Shown here one piece after another: positions 32,752 through 44,339 of a stretch of 64,000 nucleotides of DNA. Position numbers and translations under genes: made by a program. Below the pieces are notes generated by a model, which saw only the letters and a list, made by a program, of their open reading frames with translations, was not told the DNA's origin and did not search any database. Every line of letters begins with the position of its first letter. The first letter of the stretch is position 1. Source of the DNA: Pogona vitticeps (lineage: Eukaryota > Chordata > Lepidosauria > Squamata > Agamidae); NCBI RefSeq assembly GCF_051106095.1, contig NC_135785.1, positions 211,543,545 through 211,607,544 on the forward strand, read 5' to 3'.

Positions 32752-35700
32752 TCAACACGCTTGCTTCCAGACAATAATCTAGAGTTTTGAGAAAGTCTAG
32801 TTTATGTGGCCAATAGATATTCCTCAGGGTTATAATCTAACATGTAAATAAAAATAAAATGCAGTAGAATTGATGATTCCTACTGGCCAGAAGGACAAAA
32901 CCTTTGCCCTTCTTTGTAGCTCTGAATAAACAAAAAAAATTACTGAAGTTAGAGCCCTCATTAATATGTTGAGGATTAGAAAGATGCTAAGCAGGAAACT
33001 GCAGGGAGGGGTTTCCATTAGCAATCATTGCACACTCTTTCCTCTGTTACTGATGAACAACAAAATAAGAAGTGCAAAGCAACAGACCTTCATAGCTGAG
33101 CAGCACTCTTTCAACTGTTGTTCAAGAATAAATTAACAAAGTATAATGATAAATGTAAATCTACAAAGAGCAGTAGAGAAATACAAGACTTGCATCCCGA
33201 ATTCTGAATTAATTCAGATGTGTAAATGTGAAGAACTGTAGAACATAGATATCAGAATCAATTTCAGATATACAAACTTATTAGTTCAATATTCACTATA
33301 AATTAGCCCACATTAGAAATTTAAGCAGAGTTTTGAAGGCATTTTAAATTTGAAAAGACTAAAAATGAGAATATTTAAAAACATTTAAACTAAAGTTCCT
33401 GATAGTTGCTTGAGTGCTCCTTGATAACAAATGACAGTTTGCGTTTCATTCCTCCTTAACCATTTTCATGGAAAAAAGAACAAGAGGAAAGATTACACAA
33501 AGAAAAAAAGCCATGTTAGAAGATGTTATAAGAAGTCCATTTTTATAGTGTTATAATTTATCATATGAAATCCATTGAGCCACATTAAAGTACAGCTGAT
33601 ACACATCAACCAACACAACATTACGCAACTGCTAAAACAGTTTGGTACGTTATGTAACAGAATTTTTTAATACTTTGGATCACAAAATATTTAACTGCAG
33701 ACAGAACACCCTCTACACCACTTCACTGTGCTTGCCACAGATAAGGGTGTGTACAATGAAAAGCCAATAATTATAGCATTAAAGTCACTAATTATAAACA
33801 AAGGAAATGTATCATATCTGAGCTGAATATATGTTTCTTAATCAAAGAAAAAAAAACCCACATGTTCAATGTAGACACAAGTAACCCAGCAGACACTTTC
33901 ATGAGTTTTCTGTAGTAGTCAGAAAGTACAATGAGTGGCAAACTAAAATCCAGCAGACCACCATTAACCCCTGCACAATCTTGAGAAATACACAGAAATA
34001 ATATATTCATGTTAAATAGCTACTTTTGCACTATACAGAAGGACTATACCCAAGGTTGCCGTTAAACTGGGCATGCATGTGTGCATGACTCTGCTTCCTA
34101 CCATGCAGCTGTTTTCCTCCTCCACACAGCGATCATGTTAGGTTCTGGTTGCAATGGAACCAAGCGCGGGTAGGTGGAGTTGCAAGACGGAGATGCAGAG
34201 CCCCGCCCAGTGAGGGTGAAAATTAGAGGGTATGTTGGCTATATCTAATTTTTTAAATATTTCAAAATATTAACATATTAAAATATTACTTTTGAAATGT
34301 TATATCCTAGATGACTGTCACCCTGTTAATGTAAAAATGCATTAAATCTAAATGTGTTATGTCCAAGCTCTGATCTTTGGGCATTACTCACATGGAGTTC
34401 AAGTAAATCTAGTGCTCTATCTTGTGGAGAAGAACACATGCACAGAAACAAGCTTCAACGGATATCCCTGGGATGGAAGTCTCTTAATGCCATGTGCAGG
34501 CCCAATATCAGAGTTTCTCATGGCCACACATCTACCAAATGGCCTCAGAGCTCAGAAGGGCTCCATCACCAACACTGCTCCTAGCAAGACAGACATCTGA
34601 TAATATACGGTCTCTGCCACACCCTCTAATATTCCTGCAGCAGCTGCACCTTGCCACCACCTGTCATTCCTCTCTCCAGATGTTTTCCCAATGGTCAATG
34701 ATGTCCAAATAAGATGCAAAACAGTGAGCAGCAAATGGTCTTCGAACTCTGCAGACTGATTATTTTCAGCATTCCATTTGAGCAACCATAAATGACAGTG
34801 CTGGAGGCTGTGCATCAGAACTAAGCTGTGGAGCAGCTCCTGTTTAAAACCATTGCCCTCCACGATGCAAAAATGTATTGAGAGAGGGGATGAACTAAGT
34901 GGCCACTGTCACTACTGTACAATTTAAATAAATAGACAGATTGTATCTTGATTGGCCATGCTGACAAGAGTCATGAGGCTGTAGTCCACAGATATTAACT
35001 AGGAAATTGTGGGAGCTGTGGTCCTCTTATGAACGGGGTGAGTATTTCCATTAATATTCCTAACTTCCAAACTTAAATAACTGGTTATATTAAACTCAAT
35101 CAGCCATGCTTGCTAGCAGATTCTAGGAGTTTTAGTCCAAACATGTTACATCTCTGTCCTGTGAGTACATAGAGGGCTGAATGAATATTGGGGTGAAAGA
35201 AGAAAAAGAGATAGAGCAGCATGGGGGAGGAAAAAAAATCATGGCAGTGGAAGATGAGAGGCAGACCACAAGGTTCGGGAGATGCAACTAATGGGTTTCT
35301 AATCCTCATACAAGCCGAGTGAGTACCAGGGTGGAAATAATTCCTTAATGGATTCCTTGGTGTATCACAAATACATACACTATAGGAAAAACTGTATCTT
35401 GACACATGATTTCTGCATGTTTCACGTTCATACAAAAATAGAACCAAGAAATCCCCCTGTCCATATTAACACATCTCTGCAATGTAACATGGGTATATCT
35501 CACTAACGCAGCCACCGCAAGCGTTTAGAAATTGCTGTTACTATGGAACAATTTTATAGGGAATATTTCACATTTGGTTTTCTGTGCACATTTTATCTGT
35601 CTAGTTTTTACCCAAATTGTGAAACTAGAACACCCTATACCATGGATTCCTGAGGAGTTTCTTTACTACAGACTTGCAGATCAAAGTGTTTTATGTTATA

Positions 35701-36358
35701 AAAAGAGAAGGCCTACACTATTAGATTGCAGTTGTCATGGCAATGTCCCCTTCATCTAATGAACTATTCTTTCACAAAATGTACAGTACTTGCTGACTGC
35801 AGTTTACATTAAAAAAAGATACATTGACAACTACAAAGTAGCAATACATATCTGACAACATTCTTTTGTGGGAGTTAACTATGGGAAAGAATTAGTCAAG
35901 CAGGAAGGGCCTGGTTCCTAAGCAGTATGTGTTTATATTCTCATACTAAGGACAGAGACTTATAACATGAAAAACGGGAATGGCATGAATTGGGAATAGG
36001 AGGGCTCCAGTTTTGCACTTAAGTACTAGAAGTAACACTCTTCCTCACAGATCAGAAGTGGGGAAAACCATTATCCTTATATGGTATTGATTTTTATTGT
36101 TCAACTTAACTGTCTCATTTCAGCATTTGAAGATTCACAGCAGCCCAGAATGTGATTTTCACAAACACCAATTCATGCAATACTTCTGAATGGGACTGGC
36201 CTCTTTTCTTTCAGAATACAAGTTCTGGACCAAGAACAATGACAATTGCAACAAGGCAAAATCATTTCTTAATGAAAATTAAGAGCTGGAAAGGTATACC
36301 TTCCAATCCATTGATAATATAGAGCAAACTTTGTTAAGATCAAGTTTATTAATGATAA

Positions 36359-36462
36359 AAATAATAGCTGCATGTCACCCAGTGGATTCCAATGTATGGC
36401 AACCCACTCCAGGGTTTTCTAGGTATGAAGTACTCAGAAGTGTTATACCATGCCTTTACTAA
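36359..36462 (-). mobile_element. tRNA-derived SINE, 3' part (family B)
   Basis: On the minus strand ACACTTCTGAGTACTTCATA, then CCTAGAAAACCCTGG and GCCATACATTGGAATCCAC, matching the 3' half of the SINE at 59087-59331. The promoter half is missing. Confidence 0.65.
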
Positions 36463-38399
36463 AAGCAAAGAGTTCTTTTTAGCATCACAACTGTAGAAAT
36501 AAAGAAAATGCCTATGCAATTCCAGCTCCTAAACATTTGGTGTTGAAGGAAGAACATCTGTTTCAAACATCCCTGGGAAAACTATGTTCAAGAGACAGTG
36601 GAGGCTGCCCCCAGAGAACACAGTAACAACTTCTGACCTCACGGGCTCTCAACTGGTAGGTTGCATTCTTCAAATGAATGCATATGTCACACTTCATTAC
36701 CTAATCGTATAGATTTATGGGAACACAACCACTACTCATTTTCTTTTTATCAAAAGTAGAAACAGAGACGGACTAAAGTCATTAAATCCTCACTGGAGTG
36801 CTAAACGCTGTGAATAGTATAGAAGTGAAGTGCTCTTCTGCTGAAGTTAAGAACACACAAGAACTTCCTATTGTAAGTCTTTTCTTTCATGAGAATTAAA
36901 TGAGATTTTCATAGCAGCAAGAAAAAAGACAGAGCTATACCGGGGGGAAAATAGGCTGGGTGGCTACCTCCTAAATTAATAATTTTGTAACAAGTTCAGC
37001 CGGGCTGTAGGAGAATGAACAGCAATTCTGTAAGCTTAGTGGGAATATGAACTTCCTCATTCATCTCCCAGGAGTGAAAAAACACTCAGCACCCATTTTT
37101 AGCAGTTACACACACATCTGAGTCAAGTGAATGAGAGGTTGTAAAGATTCCATACCATACCCACAAAATCATGTCTGACTCACCAACCATCTGTGCTTGT
37201 TACAGGTCCAGAACATCTGACAAACTTCAGTTTCCTATTGTATTAGGTACTGATCTAGCAAGGTGTATGCTAGGATTCAACAAGGAGCACAGACCGAAAC
37301 CTTTATTTAGTCGTAAAACTCACCGGTCAGATTTGGGACAGTTGCCATCTCAACCTTTGACATAGGTTTTACAAGAATAAAATATGGGAGAAAGAGAAGC
37401 AGAAGAAGGTGTACTATATACAACTCAAGTGTATTTTACAAACTTAAAATGCCTCTATCTTTCACAAAGGTGGCAGATAATTTTTTGTTTACATCAAAAC
37501 ACTGGCAGAAGTGTTGGAAACAGAAAACAGCTTGTACACAGAAACACATGGCTTCACTTGGGCCAAATACACTTGTTTCAGTTTATTTGGGGCATGTTTT
37601 CTTCTGAGCCCCCTTTGACCTATGTACAGATAAACCAACAGACAAATCATCTCAAGACATGTGACAAAACAAATGAGCAAAGAAGCAGGGACCCTCATCC
37701 CAAATTTAAGTGAAGCATCCCTGTGCCTAACCAGCATGCTTCTGCTTCCAGGGAACAGCTGGATCCACCATAGATTAGTAAGAAAGAGATAGAGATGCAT
37801 CTCCGTTACTATTTCTTTTAAATTCTGCATTAGACATCACTTTAAGGAAGTAACCCTTCTGCTTAAAGAACGTTCCTATCTATTGCTGGGGTGTACGGAA
37901 TCATAAGGGAGGTGTCATAAGAAGGCACAGCTAGGAGGAGGGGATGCAGACGTCGATCCCTCTGTTTAAAAATAAAGTGGCACCTAGAAAAAGATTGGGG
38001 GGGGCGAGAAAGGGAAGTGGACTTCAGGGCTGGACTCTCACCAAGCCAGGGACGGGCGGGCGGGGCGGAACAGGGAGAGATGAGAAGCACCCCCAAAAGT
38101 CGCGGGAGGCTGGGTGGGTGGGCTGAGAGGAGCAAGCAGCGTCGCCAGAAAGGGAGCAGGGCTCCAAGTAGCTGAGGAAGCAGCCCTGCTCCTCCCGCCT
38201 CGCTCCCACAGCCGGGTCGGGAGGCGCAACTCCTGCCCGCCCGGTGTGTCTCTCGGTCTCTCAACGCAAAGGTCACCGAGGAAGGCGAAGGGAGAGGACG
38301 TAGCCCAGAGGCCCTCGCGCTGCCGCCAAGCCTGCTGCAACGAGGCTTCCTGCGGCGGCCTGAGCGGAGCAGGAGGCGGCGGCTTCACCCCGCCGCCGC

Positions 38400-38434
38400 C
38401 CTCTTCTTCTTCCTCCTCCTCCTCCTCCTCCTCC
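38400..38434. repeat. (CTC/GAG)n trinucleotide tract beside the exon 1 donor
   Basis: TTCTTCTTCC followed by seven or eight CTC units. On the transcribed strand it is a purine GGA/GAA run starting about 20 nt after the exon 1 splice donor. Confidence 0.95.
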
Positions 38435-38455
38435 CCGGGCAGGTTGGCCGCTTAC

Positions 38456-38500
38456 CTTCTGCGAGTTGCTCTGCTGCAGCACGTTCTGTTCCACGGTCAT
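38456..38500 (-). CDS. USP25: USP25 coding exon 1 (residues 1-15)
   Basis: The start codon is 38498-38500 and the exon reads MTVEQNVLQQSNSQK, the family N-terminus. The donor AG|GTAAGC follows at 38455 and the exon ends in phase 0. Purines at -3 and +4 (GGGGCC-ATG-A) support this start. The frame stays open for about 450 nt upstream, but that stretch is low-complexity, GC-rich and unlike the family, so MTVEQ is chosen. The 5' UTR must lie above 38500; its start cannot be read from sequence alone. Confidence 0.95.
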
Positions 38501-38829
38501 GGCCCCTTCCCGACTTCGGGTTCCCTCCCCGCCGGCCCGAGGGAAGCGCAGGAGGCGACGGCGCTGGCAAAAGGGCGGGGAGGGAAGGAGCGAGCTCCGG
38601 AAGGCAGCGAGCGCTGGGCCGGAGTGCGCACGGGAGGCCGGAGGAAAAGGAGGAGGAGGAGGAGGGAGGGGAGGGGAGGGGAGGAGAGGCCTCTGCTCTC
38701 GGAGGCAACGCAGCCGTGACGTGACGCGCTGCCCAGGCGAGCGGTAGCCCTGGGAAAAGAAGCGCCCGCGCTCGGGCCCGGTGAGCTGGCTGTCGCTTGC
38801 CTTCCCCTGTCTACACGGCAATGCACGCG

Positions 38830-38835
38830 CACACG

Positions 38836-38883
<48 letters not shown>

Positions 38884-38896
38884 AACACACACACAC
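38830..38896. repeat. Compound (AC)n-(AG)n-(AC)n microsatellite in promoter
   Basis: About 11 AC, 14 AG, a short A run and 6 AC units, roughly 330-400 bp upstream of the USP25 start codon, inside the CpG island. Confidence 0.95.
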
Positions 38897-39030
38897 CGCC
38901 CGCCTCAGCCAACTCGGCCCGGCCCTGGAATGCGCTTCGACTCCTCCCATTGCTCCTCCGCTTCCATTCTGATGATGATGACTCTGGCCGAGCCAAGCCT
39001 AGTACAGTACACATGCCCGCGGAAAGAAGT

Positions 39031-40032
39031 CTCATTAAGTTCCATGGGACTTAACTCCCGGATTGGTGTGCCTACGAATGCAGGCTTACCTCGGAGAGGG
39101 TCGGAGCAGAAGGAGAGTTCTATTTTCCTTGCTAAAACGTTTTTAAAGATATGTTGAGGTTTTTAATTAAATTTTTTTTAAAGACACAAGCGCTTTCTTG
39201 ACGCTGTGGGTTTTATTTTTTGGGAATAGCAGCTGATCAGCAAGGTCTGTTGCCCCCCCCCCCAGCCCTTCATTAAATTTTAGAAAAACCAGGGAGAGAG
39301 GATCCCCAGCTCAGACTTTCTCTGGAGCAGTGGTTCTCAAGAGATGGAAGGTAACTGCACCCTTAGGGAGACCTTGGAGGAATCTGGATAGGGCCCAGTT
39401 GCTAAGAATTTGTTTTTCCTCTTTTCCTGTGGCTTCCCGCTATAGTGATGTGCCATTTCCTACCTGCCGTCTTCTAGCATGCTAATGGCAGTTTTGCACA
39501 TTCTTTTTCTCTCAGTTATCGCTACATGGTGGTACAGCTAGCAGAGCAAATCTACATTCTACAAATCAATTCCAAAAATAGGGACAACCCAAACAAAAAC
39601 ATAACTTTGAAACTGGACTTCAGAGCAGCAGCAAATCTGTAGTAAACAATTTATTCTTTCTGTATGCCAAACTTCGGGAAGTTTAGGCAAAGGGTTTTGA
39701 GTTACGGTTTTTAAAAAGTAAAACTCTACCACCCTCCCTCATGCAGAAACATCGGCTCTAAATGTCCCCAGATTCAAAAAAGCTCTTACAAATTGAAAAG
39801 ACCAATTTTGTTTATCTTGAAAGAGAATGTTTGGTCCTACCCACTATTTTTTATTTGGAAAGAGGCCAGGCAGCGACAGTTGAAATACTGGTCCTTGAAA
39901 GGGCCTTTCAAAATGGAAAAACATGTAAGGTTTGTGTAACTTGCCACAGCAAATTAATTATGTACTAGAATATATCTTGGTTGCATGCCTGGTAATTATC
40001 ATCATCATCATTGTCATCGTCATTATCATCTT
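39031..40032. other. Intergenic, no gene recognised
   Basis: After the CpG island the sequence becomes AT-rich. A run of ATCATC units at about 39995-40030 precedes the SINE. I see no coding exon. Confidence 0.65.
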
Positions 40033-40160
40033 AGAAATGCAGAGCTAGAAGGGACCATATGGATCATCAAGTCCAACCTTTGTGAAGAAGGCACAGTTGG
40101 TAATTTAATTCCCAACCTCTGGTTCTGCAGCCATGCCTAAAGCACTGAGCTATCCAGCAG
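40033..40160 (-). mobile_element. tRNA-derived SINE (family A)
   Basis: The minus strand begins CTGCTGGATAGCTCAGTG, a tRNA-like A box, continues through GGCATGGCTGCAGAACCAGA and a degenerate B box (GTTGGGAATTAAATT), and ends GGTCCCTTCTAGCTCTGCAT. A pol III type SINE with an ATC-rich tail. Confidence 0.75.
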
Positions 40161-40190
40161 TTCATGAGCACCTTTGGTCCTTTTGAGGAG

Positions 40191-40230
40191 ATTGGTTGGT
40201 TGGTTGGTTGGTCAGTCGGTCAGTCGATGG
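40191..40230. repeat. (TTGG)n/(TCAG)n microsatellite
   Basis: Five TTGG units pass into GTCAGTCGGTCAGTCG. Confidence 0.9.
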
Positions 40231-40249
40231 TAAGTACAACCAACATGTA

Positions 40250-40347
40250 GTCTCGCATCTGCTCAGTAAGCCACAATTAGCCAAGGCAGTTTACACAAAC
40301 CTTATGCAAACACCCATAGGATTTCCGTATATCTTTCATAACATGAA
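40250..40347. repeat. Dispersed repeat of unknown type, copy 2
   Basis: Same order of blocks as 26975-27082 (CAATTAGCCAAGGCAGTTTA, CACAAACCTTATGCAAACAC, CATAACATGAACTGC). It runs directly into the SINE at 40348. Confidence 0.55.
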
Positions 40348-40464
40348 CTGCTGGATAGCTCAGTAGAGGTTGAAAGTTCAATTCTCTGCTGTGCCTCCTT
40401 GACAGAGGTTGAATTTGGTGATCCATAGGGTCCCTTCCAGCTCTGATGATTGCTGTTGTTGTTA
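40348..40464 (+). mobile_element. tRNA-derived SINE (family A), internally deleted
   Basis: CTGCTGGATAGCTCAGTAG (A box) is joined almost directly to AGTTCAATTCTCTGCTG (B box), then GATCCATAGGGTCCCTTCC and a TGTTGTTGTT tail. The segment between the boxes is shortened compared with 40033-40160. Confidence 0.75.
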
Positions 40465-40867
40465 AGGTTAGGGTGATCACATAGGGTTTAGAAAATTATT
40501 GTTGACTGCTAGGCCTGCTGTGCTCATGAGGTACACTAGGATCCCCTAACTTTGGCTGCTAGAAGTCACAAAATAAAAGATTCAGTCTTGTTAAACCTTA
40601 AAATTCTGTTGGCTTTTAAAAAGGATACCTGTAGAGCATCTGTGATCTAATTGAAGAATTTCACAACTTTGCCACATTTTGAATTGAAAAATTCCCCCAG
40701 ATAGGAAGTTTAGAGAGTACTGGAAATTCATACATCTACCATTTTAATTTTAATGTGGGGACAGTCAACATCTGGTGAAAACTGCTGATGCATCTTGGCT
40801 GAAAAGGGGATGTCTTCTTGTTTGGTGAAGTTTTGATCAACACTTCAGAAGTTATTAAACGTCAACC

Positions 40868-40944
40868 TCAGTGGTTCGATTCCCCACTGTGCCACCTTGA
40901 TAGGGGCTGGACTTGGATGATGACTAGCTCTGCAGTTCTAAGAC
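40868..40944 (+). mobile_element. tRNA-derived SINE (family A) fragment
   Basis: CAGTGGTTCGATTCCCCACT (B box), GGGGCTGGACTTGGATGATG, then CTAGCTCTGCAGTTCTAAGA. The A box is missing. Confidence 0.65.
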
Positions 40945-42311
40945 AAACACATACAGTACATGTTTGCTTGCCTTTTTTGTTGTATTTATGACCCATCTTT
41001 CAGCCACAAGAATGTCCTAGATCGCTTTAGGCAGTATAGATAATAAGACAGTCAATACCGTTAGACTTAAAATCTAAAATGTTGCAAATGCACCCTCTCA
41101 GTTATTGGTCAATACTCTGCACACACATACTTGGAACTACTTACCATGTTAATGTAAGTTCTAGTAATGAATTACTAAAGCCAGTGTTTCAACATTTTTA
41201 GGAGGAACATATAGCCCCACCGAAGTGTTTATTTGTTCAGTGCCTAGTCTGAAAAGGAAAAGTTCCTGACTGCAGACCAGCTCTCTGCATGATTGAGAGC
41301 CCTGGGAAACTTGGGTTTACATTCATGCAGAGAGTCTGCACTAGAGTAGGAATCTCTGTAGCAGTCAAATTGGGCACTACAATTGTGACAAATACAATAT
41401 AAAAGGGGGAGGAAAAGGTAGGTACTTTCCTCTTAAGTGTGCTCACATTGCTGGCATTAGTCATGCATTAATAAGACTGCATTAAGATACAAACCCATAT
41501 TAACAATATTGAAATATTTTTATTACATCATGCCGCTCAGTTTTGCTCAGAAGTTAAAATAGTGCTTGGAATGTGCCCATGGGGTGGGGCAGAGGGGAGC
41601 AGCATCATGGCACACTTGGAACGCTGGGGAGCTGACTCGAACAGATTTCGCCCTGAGAAGCTGTCATGGGAAAGTTTTCAGAGGAGTCCTTCTAAGGTGA
41701 CTCTAGAGGAGAGTGAAAGATTTGTGGGACTGGGCAGAAAATAGGGAGAATGGGTGAATAAAAACCACCAGCAACAAAAAACATTGGCAGAGAGAATTTC
41801 AGCCAAACACTCTCACACATCATTCATCTGTTGGCAGCTTGAAGCCAGAAATTAATTGAGGCTGATCTTTGGCTGTATTTCCAGCCAAGGGCTATATCCC
41901 CTTGACATGTTTGTGTTTTTTTAGAGAAATACTTTGAATCGTATGGTTACCAGAATTCTTCGTATGGCTTCTTTTTCATTTCCCTCTCCTTAGGGAGTAA
42001 ATTGTTGTCAAAAATCATGTTTTATTTAATTAGTTTCATTAGCCTTATGTTTTGGATGGAGAGATTTCTTTTTTAACCTGTACATGAAGTACTGCTTACA
42101 TTTGCCGTGGTTTAACTGGTCACATCCAGGGTGTATAATCTTGCACAAGCCTCACTATGTTTTTCAAGTGCAGCTGAGCAGTGCTGTTTGTTTGTTTTAA
42201 TAAAAATTTGCTTGAATGTAAAAAATTTGCTTGAATGTAAGAACAAGATTCAAAACTCCCTTTATTCACACTAAGCAAAAATAAAAGTAAACATAAAAAA
42301 TAAAGACAAAA
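40945..42311. other. Intergenic, no gene recognised
   Basis: Unique AT-rich sequence. A 19-bp direct duplication (AAATTTGCTTGAATGTAA twice) lies at about 42206-42242. No exon-like frame. Confidence 0.65.
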
Positions 42312-42376
42312 ACATTGTGGCACTTTAAAGACTAACTGATGGATTTTAATGGGAGCTTTCGTGGACTAGTCCTGAC
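42312..42376 (-). mobile_element. Penelope-like tail with hammerhead-like remnant
   Basis: The minus strand reads GGACTAGTCCACGAAAGCTC, then GATTTTAATCCATCAGTTAG-like text and TTAGTCTTTAAAGTGCCAC, the common amniote repeat end in which a GUCC stem and GAAA box of a hammerhead fold are followed by the TTAGTCTTTAA tail. Short, no coding part. Confidence 0.5.
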
Positions 42377-42910
42377 AAACTACTTTATTCATGGTGTTTC
42401 ATAATCAAGAACCTTGACAGCAGCAGCAATACAAAGGTTGTATGAACCTCCAGGTGAAGATATGATTTGTGTGGCAAAAGCATGTTGGGCTAAACATGTT
42501 GCCTGGGTGATATTGCAGTTTATGAGTTTGCTGTGAGTACAGATCTTGTGGGCTGGAGTATGAATCTTTTTTTCTCTTATACCTAATTATAGACTTTGCA
42601 TTATTGACAATTTCACAAGTGTGGTAATCAGTTCATAACAAGCAAATATAAACTTTTTTGGTAAGTGGGAGGAGAAGCATGCTGTAGGCCATGTGACAGC
42701 TATAAGCCAAAACTCTTTTGAGTAGCTACACTGACGGAAAGGAAGTTGAGCAACTTATTGTGGCAAATTTCCATTAATTAATGAATCTTGACTTAGATTC
42801 CTCAGTATACATCAGTCAGGTGGCTTGGTGCATGATCAGGAATTGGTTGTGCACATTATATTGATATATTAATTTCCGAAATGAGATAGTTTACAGAAAA
42901 TCTGGCAAAC

Positions 42911-43093
42911 AAAAGCAACCATAGCTATGTCGGCACAGAACAAATTCCAAATACCATACTGGAGTGATATTTTTCTAGGTGAACCAAAAAGGTACAAAGC
43001 ACACCTTTGTACCCTTTTGGTTGGCCTATAAAGGTGGCACTTCAGTAGGTCCTTCAGAATCTGTTTTGTGCCAACATGGCTACCACTGCTTTT
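42911..43093. repeat. Palindromic element with 89-bp arms
   Basis: Arms 42911-42999 and 43005-43093 are gap-free reverse complements at roughly 70-75% identity, perfect near the centre (AACCAAAA.GGTACAAAG and inverse) and at GTTTTGTGCC.ACAT.GCTA. The right arm resembles the AAGGTGCCAC...CAACATGGCTACC end of Penelope-like repeats, so it may be an older case of the 7091-7341 structure. Confidence 0.55.
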
Positions 43094-43495
43094 ATCTGCT
43101 TTTTGATTTATGAGGTACCTAATTTAGCCATTTAGCAGTGGTATACTGCCTTGCGGCTGTTTATACTATTGGAGGTTAGACAGTATCAAACAAAATAGTG
43201 AAAGATTGATAATCTTAATGCATTGACTTTTTGTACCTAATCCATGAATTACAACTAACTCCAGCTTGGGTGACATAAAGACTGCTGGACAGGTCTGTTT
43301 TCTATCAACCATGAAGCCTTCATGCCCAGAAAGGAAGGAGGCAGCTTTCAGTTCACTGTCGAGGATTTGTATTGCCTAGAATTAGGGAACCTAAAGTTTA
43401 TAACTTTTCCAGGTGAAATTTAATAGTTGTAACACCCAATGAGATGCATTTCTTTATCTTCATCATCCCTGTTACATTGCATTCTAAGACAACAT

Positions 43496-43692
43496 GTGTT
43501 GTTCTTATGTGCCATTAAGTTGCCTCCAGCTTATGGTGACCTTATGAATGAGTGATCTCCAAATATCATATCATTACCAGCCCCACTCAGCTCTTGAAAA
43601 CTCAAGCCTGTGGTTTCCTTGATGAGAGTCAAACCATCTCATATTTGGTCCTCCCCTTTTCCTTCTGCCTTCAACTCTGCCTACTATTATTG
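43496..43692 (+). repeat. Dispersed reptile repeat (ATGTGCCATTAAGTTGCC type)
   Basis: TTATGTGCCATTAAGTTGCC TCCAGCTTATGG (two blocks) continuing through ATGAATGAGTGATCTCCAAA to CCTTTTCCTTCTGCC. I recognise this from memory as a frequent lepidosaur interspersed repeat, but I cannot place its class. Confidence 0.5.
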
Positions 43693-44339
43693 ACTTCAGT
43701 GAATCTTGACTGCTCGTAATAAGACCAATGGATGACAGAGTAAGTTTTGTCATCTTTGCTTCTATACAGAGTTCAGGATTGATTTGCTCTAGGATCCACT
43801 TGTTTATCTCTCAAATGGTTCAGAAAAAGCTCCTGCCCAGTACCAAAACAACATGTAGACAATAAGGATTTTAGGTGAGCCTTTCCTTGCCTCTGCTTGC
43901 TTTTAACATCTTGTCTAATGTGGAAATAATATTCTCAATAGCTTGCATGTTTGTGGTTGAGCTATGCAGACATTACCTCAGTATGGATTACACCAAAATT
44001 AACTGTTGTCTTTCAGTTGTAAAGCAATCCAGTGTCAGAATGTCAAATGCAGTGGCAAATCACTTTCTTAATCTTCTCCAATTTCATGCTCCACCGAGTA
44101 TACAGTTGGGAAATATATTAGCTGACAACTTTCTCAGAATGCCAAGTCAGGAATTTCTTCAATAAGACATTCATTGTAACTGATCCATTAACCAATTATT
44201 GTATAATTCAGATAATACATATGTGGATAAAGGACTAAGCATTTGGAGCAATGGCACCTTTCATGTCAATAGTAGCCTCCCCAGTAAGAAGTAGTATCCA
44301 CATGTCCCCTTGGTTACTATTTCGTTACAACAACCACCG
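43693..44339. other. Intergenic, no gene recognised
   Basis: A 96-codon frame at 43875-44165 (starts MSLSLPLLAFNILSN) has no recognisable domain and is treated as chance. Confidence 0.6.

Larger units (their letters stand above)
30162..37975 (-). other. USP25: USP25 intron 1, 5' part
   Basis: Mostly unique AT-rich DNA. Besides the listed MITE (31641) and SINE piece (36359), there are only decayed dispersed-repeat traces at 34930-35150 (GATTGGCCATGCTGACAAG and CTAGGAGTTTTAGTCCAAAC). No second gene is supported. Confidence 0.65.
596..38500 (-). other. USP25: USP25 gene, 5' part (coding exons 1-10)
   Basis: Ubiquitin carboxyl-terminal hydrolase 25, a cysteine deubiquitinase acting in cytosol, ER-associated degradation and innate immune signalling (family knowledge). 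Ten minus-strand exons are visible: 38456-38500, 20543-20620, 19005-19149, 16278-16401, 13670-13832, 9507-9593, 8722-8859, 4130-4206, 3344-3417 and 596-744. Their lengths sum to 1080 nt, exactly 360 codons, every junction is in phase and every intron is GT-AG. The conceptual protein matches vertebrate USP25 almost throughout: UBA-like region (about 18-57), SUMO-interacting VIDLT (91-95), UIM1 (about 97-116), UIM2 (about 123-140), then the USP domain with NVGNTCWF and Cys178. Lys99 and Lys141, the known SUMO acceptors, are kept. The paralogue USP28 fits less well. The rest of the catalytic domain, the coiled coil and the C-terminus lie left of position 1, so the gene is cut by the window, not broken. 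Confidence 0.97.
37980..39030 (-). promoter_or_regulatory. USP25: CpG-island promoter region of USP25
   Basis: GC-rich, CpG-dense DNA surrounds exon 1, unlike the AT-rich flanks. There is no TATA box in the first hundred bases above the start codon. Visible candidate sites are a TGACGTGA (CRE-like) at 38717-38724 and a run of GGGGAGGGGAGGGGAGGA (Sp/KLF or GA-box) near 38670-38690. Its broad, CpG-rich form fits a housekeeping promoter. The transcription start cannot be placed from sequence alone. Confidence 0.75.

Noticed and set aside
34930-35150. Dispersed repeat traces (GCCATGCTGACAAG, GGAGTTTTAGTCCAAAC)
   Set aside because: They look like decayed copies of a common reptile repeat, but neither ends nor class can be set, so they are not listed as an element.
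38114-38719. A 201-codon plus-strand frame and overlapping frames in the CpG island
   Set aside because: GC-rich low-complexity translation (runs of Ser, Pro, Arg, Gly) over USP25 exon 1 and its promoter. No domain; explained by base composition.
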